Assembly (NCBI GenBank): GCA_963970005.1
Contig: CAXAMN010014113.1
Coordinates: 1,011,036-1,075,035 of the forward strand
Reading direction: 5' to 3'
From: Durusdinium trenchii
Taxonomy: Eukaryota; Sar; Dinophyceae; Suessiales; Symbiodiniaceae
DNA: 64,000 bases
Shown here: piece by piece, positions 61,301 through 64,000 of the stretch
How positions within the stretch are numbered: position 1 is the first letter of the stretch
Layout: every line of letters begins with the position of its first letter
Translations under genes and position numbers: made by a program
The notes under the pieces: model-generated
Databases searched by the model: none
Told to the model about the DNA's origin: nothing
What the model saw: the letters and a program-made list of their open reading frames with translations, nothing else

Positions 61301-61664
61301 ACCAGTCCTTGTATTGAAACGATCACCCATCCTGGCCACAGATTGTAAGTCATTATATGACCACCTGATTTCCCCCTCATCACCAACGTCAATAGAAGAT
61401 CGAAGAACATGTATTGATATAGTGATACTTCGGGAATCTCTTCAGTTGACAGGAGGTAGCATTCGATGGCTTCCCACGAAGTGGATGTTGGCAGATGGCT
61501 TGACCAAAGACAGCCAAGAGCCAATTGACTTGCTTCGATCCTGTGTCCGTCAAGGGACATATCAGATTTCTCCAGAGGACACGGTTCTCAGACAACAAGC
61601 TGAAGAACGCGAACGAAGGAAAAGCTTGAAAGCCGACGTCATGGATAATTCAGTGCAACTATAG
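55398..61664 (+). CDS. Copia-B Gag-Pol polyprotein with methyltransferase-like domain
   Basis: 2088 residues from ATG 55398 in a good context (GCCGCCATGA). The Gag region is followed by the knuckle CHRCGQLGHWSKEC from C293 (canonical spacing) and a Lys/Gly run. Protease IDSGCGRT has D387. A methyltransferase-like region spans about 674-900: LAEIFSPPRF (E678), LCPPCTYEGGW (C731 and C734), FEHP (E784) and RKATRLL. The integrase zinc finger uses H936, H941, C969 and C972; catalytic residues are D999, D1060 and E1096 with DD35E spacing. RT motif A is GDIKGAFLE (D1629) and motif C is HVDD (1723-1724). RNase H residues are D1877, E1929, D1982 and D2033. Every core catalytic residue is present, so the ORF looks functional. 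No frameshift is needed between Gag and Pol. Confidence 0.93.
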   Translation: MSAAASQDQGGLKFFSGESEDHKDYRRWKAWVQSKMMTLDKMPKEARGAYVFTLLSGKALECVEHLDPSAFQKEGGEKVLFDLLDQRFPQKEVTDEMSEVLTEIFNLRAAEGETLKAWISRATELFDRCARKTNVTFPEEARGWLILHRSGLNDEQKAVVVARSLGVMKREEIGKAMRSCYPEFVMKKKHIAGVAMLEESIVGEPVSEISDLVDDFNDVEQFLAEYQQDEALEEEVYEEAEVAEALAISWKDRRQELSRLQKARNFSSNAAKSNELRRSFRVEVEELKKKTRCHRCGQLGHWSKECRKGKGKGKQSSSSKGSSETGAALVQPVQEDDEQFVAMAQHFASWSPLDILRSTKRATDSSIPDWTVHETLLVSSPGFGVIDSGCGRTIVGRETLAKFKQMWQQHGMSCPEPEPEINCFRYGNGEKETSTEVLAMPVRIAGKSGSIRAAIVQGQAPLLISRAALQKLKATLAFGQGTMTIFDDAVQVPLHTNSAGQFMIRVLPEETKGKEVQFSEVMASQEANSCCDHEPTIAPSMPETTLDLEEQAQDSADTGHPGSSVWSRVDEGLTLTPVTGKQAPFWHTVIHRTIHDLDTGRIVSDQTIDHCKDKRYYIQPLPQDVRRTRTDFVFMPQEHVNTIESLPVQVCRQLTAQIKQAPSRVGSFVQGKRFMLAEIFSPPRFAPSIEAVGGFAMSCDLKTGYDFSKAQCREETKQFLKQHPPDLLVLCPPCTYEGGWFNLNACTMDPMEYLKKRRLSRLFIRYCCDLFEQQVQAGKQALFEHPLGAKTWTYEEMQCLLNKYFHVKCHMCRFGLRLPHSKQYIRKATRLLVSHQSMTTLGLTCPGKRDPHHTCHDVVAGTHAEVGSISQYVAQYTPAFVQAVLKTAPAFERAQQVHLVQIRHDCPMEVHEVLMSREEIQGEDEEAIKRALHRLHKNLGHCSARDLVRILRHGSASDKAIEMAKTLECDLCKSQVRPHVPLPAKPTRSCEFNVSVGIDVKWLPGWQVNQKVKALNIVCQGSCYQQMIPFFERETSCLLRQLFDSHWIQWAGIPREVIMDSAQTNLGEAMQSYLDDQGIVVRTIPAEAHWQLGRTEVHGGWFSKVLEKVILEHSPTTREEWEACVRHAHVKNQMIQNYGYTPHQHVFGKNPDIPGDLLSEPLHVVPGTAGLDDSAIARSQAIRTSARQAVVAMQDDKALRQALAARPRAMLSYQPGDLVCYWRQQKVMGQGVVQQGGRWYGTAIVIGQVGKNYVVAHRRHIFRCAPEQMRPATTEERVLVSTPQAELLGIRDLVEGGTFKSHQFIDLVPGHYPSEDQSVKSDSDKGDTPPSAQQPNMSPDHEQSEAQTADASAVPGPMTCEPARTQETHASVSAETPSPEGLASAPSSYGPIRRRVDQKSGAPALYRPPAMRQDDFVEVMREVLPQLLQDATETKEDQNMVHGQKRALSPDPSTTAESSAARPRTEAYDEVLSVQEVDMHLEESIETLIAAHIQKKLSKELSPSNNPPEVQKLVNLSKGEEWNTISDKGAIRLHFGKKARLIRAEHADRFIGSRFVIIRKATQDGVSVDPSDPSTFKIKSRWVLQGHLDPDLEEKAASGLLQSPTLSQLGRMVLMQIIASHKWVLQLGDIKGAFLEAGELPDKFRPLYAKMPPGGIPGVPEDCVIEVVGNLYGQNDAPRAWHNTFDREATQAGWTRSILDPCLYTLRCPNSNSLLGVLGVHVDDTAVGGEGPLFEKSLEKLKARFPYRKWRISNGEFCGAMYDQCPKTFDIEMSQASFAEGLRPAHIPKGVSSNQLLNEQQIRVLRAINGSLNWLSSQSRPDLSCQTSMCQQGLPKPTIQHLRSANNTIRRAKQFKDLKIRFRSIEPESLTICCHSDAAFANVGSHTQAGYVLAFVHKKLHDGKVSPWTPVAWKSYKLPRAVSSTLGGESQAMSTASGTAEWLSLLLSETLDGPFKARDARDLLQKRPPVLVLKRSPILATDCKSLYDHLISPSSPTSIEDRRTCIDIVILRESLQLTGGSIRWLPTKWMLADGLTKDSQEPIDLLRSCVRQGTYQISPEDTVLRQQAEERERRKSLKADVMDNSVQL

Positions 61665-62031
61665 TTGTTGTTTAAGAGCATAGAGTTTGCAGTAAGGAAG
61701 GTAGTCATCGGTAGACTACAGGGAATACTGTGTCTTGAAGCTCTTGTGTTATACGTTTTCTTGCATCAGTAAATAGCTGAGCAGTTTTGTCATAGCATGC
61801 AGCCGTGTCACAATGTTTCGAGTGTGTTGTCAAATTGTTTTGCTGTGATCGGTCTTGAAAGAAGTTCCTTATTCAGACCAGGGACAGGGTGACAGCCTTA
61901 GCTGTTGTCCTGCTCACTAGTCGGGACAGGGTGACAGCCTTAGCTGTTGTCCTGCTCACTAGTCGTTTTCTATTTTAGCCTTTTGCGATCAAGAGCACGC
62001 GCCGCATTTGTTTCTTGAAAGGCATACCGAA
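61665..62031 (+). other. Interval between Copia-B pol and ORF3
   Basis: A T-rich, stop-filled spacer of 367 bp containing the 42-bp tandem duplication (61881-61964). It ends with a pyrimidine-rich TTTTCTATTTTAG (to about 61978) before ORF3. The latter resembles a 3' splice site and could serve cis- or spliced-leader trans-splicing of an ORF3 mRNA. That is inference. Confidence 0.5.
61881..61964 (+). repeat. Exact 42-bp tandem duplication upstream of ORF3
   Basis: Units 61881-61922 and 61923-61964 are identical. Each contains GACAGC-CTTA-GCTGTT, a small hairpin. Exact identity implies recent duplication or selection. Confidence 0.9.
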
Positions 62032-62667
62032 ATGCCGCTCACTCCCGATGAAGCAGCACAGCTTCGCTATCTGATGGCCAAGGCGTCGTCAGACCAGGTG
62101 ATGCCATCCCTGCCAATCGATGCACCAGGTATTGCTTCCGGAGCTGCTGACCCAGACTCAGGTTTCAGCTTGATTCCCTTCTCTGGATCGATGACTGACG
62201 CCTCCAAACGTCGAGAGGAGTTGTCAGCAGCCTCGCCGCAACCGAAGAAGGAACGTGGATATGGTCCATCAGCACATCCCAAGTTCAAGGCCTCAGGTTC
62301 CATGGAAGGATCCTATGCTGCCACCGAAGGAATTCCACCTCCGATGCCAGGTTCAGATTTGAGCTCAAGTATGCTGCCAACTTTGCCTCCGGATGTGATG
62401 GACATGCACCAATGGGGTCGCACTGTCATCCAGTTCGGACAGTACAAAGGTTTGAACATGACTTACCATGATTTGGCATGCTCACCCGAAGACCGAGCCA
62501 AGTCATATGTAAAGTGGGTAACGGCACGTCAGCGATCAGCGTCAGGCCTGTTGCTTGATCTTTCAAATTATTTGAGCCGTTTCATCGCCGAACGTGATGC
62601 AGCAGAAGATGCCGCTTGGGAGGGGCCAAAGATCCCCGGCACCGATGTGCCTCGCACCTATAAGTAG
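62032..62667 (+). CDS. Copia-B ORF3: accessory protein with ExoX-C/DUF3820-like motif
   Basis: 211 residues from ATG 62032 (MPLTPDEAAQLRYLM). A TTG 24 bp upstream is in frame but unlikely. A low-complexity Pro/Ser/Met middle is followed by FGQYKGLNMTYHDL (about 135-148) and SYVKWV near 159-163. This G-x-Y-K-G...Y...W pattern resembles the small ExoX C-terminal/DUF3820 motif. A helical, acidic end follows. It lies between pol and the 3' LTR, where other retroelements carry env, but shows no signal peptide or membrane segment. In Copia-A a similar motif is at the start of Pol. Function unknown. Confidence 0.65.
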   Translation: MPLTPDEAAQLRYLMAKASSDQVMPSLPIDAPGIASGAADPDSGFSLIPFSGSMTDASKRREELSAASPQPKKERGYGPSAHPKFKASGSMEGSYAATEGIPPPMPGSDLSSSMLPTLPPDVMDMHQWGRTVIQFGQYKGLNMTYHDLACSPEDRAKSYVKWVTARQRSASGLLLDLSNYLSRFIAERDAAEDAAWEGPKIPGTDVPRTYK

Positions 62668-62739
62668 AGATTCAATTCGTAAGAGTCGAAGCCTTGTCAG
62701 GAGAAGCCTTGGTTCGAACTTTTTATAGTTTAAAAGCCG

Positions 62740-62893
62740 TGTTGACTTCCATGAGTGCCGCAACCATGTCTTCCTTCCAGGTGCAAGCATATCGATCGTC
62801 GTATCCGCAGGGACATTCATCGGCTGGAGCTGAAAAGGATCGCCCGATGGGTTTTTGATCGACTGGAGTCGGTCGGCTACCGGTGTTTCGACA
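62740..62893 (+). repeat. Copia-B 3' LTR
   Basis: The second 154-bp LTR copy, with no mismatch seen against 55186-55339. It starts 72 bp after the ORF3 stop. No clear polypurine tract precedes it. Confidence 0.9.
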
Positions 62894-64000
62894 CAGTATA
62901 CACATCATGAGTGAAAAACCAGCCATGGATACCATCAATCATCACATATGTTCACTCTTCAGTGTGGTTTTTTTGGGCAGTTCGTCTCCTTGTCTCCTCG
63001 TCGTCCCCCTGTTTGGCCGCACTCGCTTGACCGAGCTCGCTCGGTCCGGACCGCCTGTACGGACCGGACAGTGGATGGATGGAAAACCATGAATGCCACG
63101 CCCGTGAAAAGACCCCAGAAGTCCACGTACCGGTATCTCCAAGAGACCCCAGAAACCAGAGGGAGCCTGTCGGAGGTTGCTGGAAGAAGAACGTGAGTTG
63201 AACGTGAGTTGAACGTGAGTTTCGCAGAGGTTCCACTTCTCTGGACTCACAAGATTGCGGGGGTCCTAAAGGTCCTAAAGCTAGCCGGTGGCTCCTGTGG
63301 GGTGTTTGGTATTTAAAGTTCAAGCATTTGCTAAAAATGTCCACTTCCACTTATAGCTTGCAACCCCGCATACGTTCCATCCTGATTTGAACTTCTCGCG
63401 GTTCTGCTTTCAAACTCCGCTCTCAAAGGGCTCTACGGTTCTGCTACGGAGGATGTCCGTCCGGAGCGGTCCAGGATCCCAAAGTGGTCTGGACGCGTCC
63501 GTTGCCACCGGACCAAGTACTGGAACTCGAGGAACTCAGGCGCGTCATGGAGCGTGTGCCTGGTGTTTCATGGTTTTGGGAGGGCGAAACAAATGGGTGT
63601 GTTGTGAAGAGAAAGGGAGAACTCCTGGCCCCATGGGTTGTGGTTTGTTGTCCTTCTTCCAGAAGGTCTTTGAGATCTCCACACACCCAAAGGAGAATGG
63701 GAAGGGAAAAAGGTGGAACTGTTCGGCAGGCAATACAGCTGTTCAATTGTTGTTGTTTTTTCAACTCTGTTTGAAAACCAGAACATGTGGGGGTGTCAAA
63801 ACACTAGCCTGCCAGGGACAAACAAAGGAGGAGATATGGATTTCCGACTCGTTCCATAGCCCGATACTTTCTTCTTTCAGAGGGCCTGCAGGTCCAGATT
63901 TGAGCAGCCACAACAGGAACACTGCTTTGACGAAAGGACGTCCGTTCCGTCTCTCTCCCTGAAGTTCGCATTGGTACTTGGTACTTGTTTGGACTGGAGG
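62894..64000. other. Right flank of Copia-B
   Basis: No complete gene. A short GAACGTGAGTT repeat lies near 63190-63220 and one exon-like island at about 63451-63600. Confidence 0.5.
63451..63597 (+). CDS. Exon-like island of unknown gene
   Basis: The frame reads GGCPSGAVQDPKVVWTRPLP, then QVLELEELRRVMERVPGVSW and FWEGETNG, after which GGTGTG (63596 on) could be a donor. The frame stays open further to a Cys/Phe-rich end that looks non-coding. An alternative 191-codon frame covers the same bases but has less natural composition. Family unrecognised. Confidence 0.35.

Larger units (their letters stand above)
55186..62893 (+). mobile_element. Copia-B: complete Ty1/Copia-type LTR retrotransposon (7.7 kb)
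   Basis: The 154-bp LTRs read as identical and flank a single 2088-residue Gag-Pol ORF plus a downstream ORF3. Order is Gag, protease, methyltransferase-like domain, integrase, RT, RNase H. The same primer site as Copia-A follows the 5' LTR. No perfect 5-bp target duplication was found; the flanks are TACAG and CAGTA. The intact ORF and identical LTRs indicate a young copy. Confidence 0.92.

Noticed and set aside
62032..62667. Envelope gene for Copia-B ORF3
   Set aside because: No signal peptide, no transmembrane segment, no Cys pattern. The only motif is ExoX-C/DUF3820-like.
55181..62898. Five-base target duplication of Copia-B
   Set aside because: Flanks TACAG and CAGTA share only CAG next to the LTRs. 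This is too short to call.
63387..63962. 191-codon plus-strand frame
   Set aside because: The overlapping frame at 63451-63597 has more natural composition. This longer one is Gly/Cys/Lys rich without domains.

Overview
The window looks like dinoflagellate nuclear DNA, most likely from a Symbiodiniaceae-type genome. This rests on three retroelement coding blocks whose proteins have the composition I associate with dinoflagellate elements (Lys/Gly-rich Gag tails, Copia polyproteins with inserted cellular-type domains, a tyrosine-recombinase retroelement with a methyltransferase-like tail). They sit in tens of kilobases of intron-like or intergenic DNA full of short inverted-repeat elements and microsatellites. 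No bacterial operon structure, rRNA or convincing tRNA was seen. Two 10-base N runs (12226-12235 and 51761-51770) mark assembly gaps. The organism assignment is inference.

Layout. (1) 393-10086 is a complete Ty1/Copia-type LTR retrotransposon, here Copia-A. It has 154-bp LTRs that read as identical and a 5-bp target duplication. Gag is in one frame and a very long Pol in the +1 frame, carrying a RapZ-C-like domain between protease and integrase. (2) 10092 to about 45100 has no long gene. It holds a roughly 2.07-kb terminal-inverted-repeat element, at least two families of miniature inverted-repeat elements, several hairpins, microsatellites and a few short exon-like islands with splice-like borders. 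(3) About 45573-51702 is a tyrosine-recombinase (DIRS/Ngaro-like) retroelement read left to right: a small membrane-protein ORF, a Gag-like ORF, RT, RNase H, tyrosine recombinase and a C5-cytosine-methyltransferase-like domain. Two of its ORF junctions are ATGA stop-start overlaps, and three frame breaks interrupt the rest. (4) 51703-55185 is non-coding and holds an inverted pair of a 91-bp element. (5) 55186-62893 is a second complete Copia-type element, Copia-B. It has 154-bp LTRs that read as identical, one 2088-residue Gag-Pol ORF with a methyltransferase-like domain between protease and integrase, and an extra ORF between pol and the 3' LTR. (6) 62894-64000 is flank with one exon-like island.

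How the parts work together. Each Copia element encodes Gag, protease, integrase, RT and RNase H, and both carry the same tRNA-iMet-type primer site with conserved inverted repeats around it. The tyrosine-recombinase element would integrate through its recombinase instead of a DDE integrase. Two unrelated retroelements in the window carry Rossmann-type methyltransferase-like domains, and the third carries a RapZ-C-like nucleotide/phosphate-binding motif. That points to repeated capture of cellular enzyme domains by transposons in this genome.
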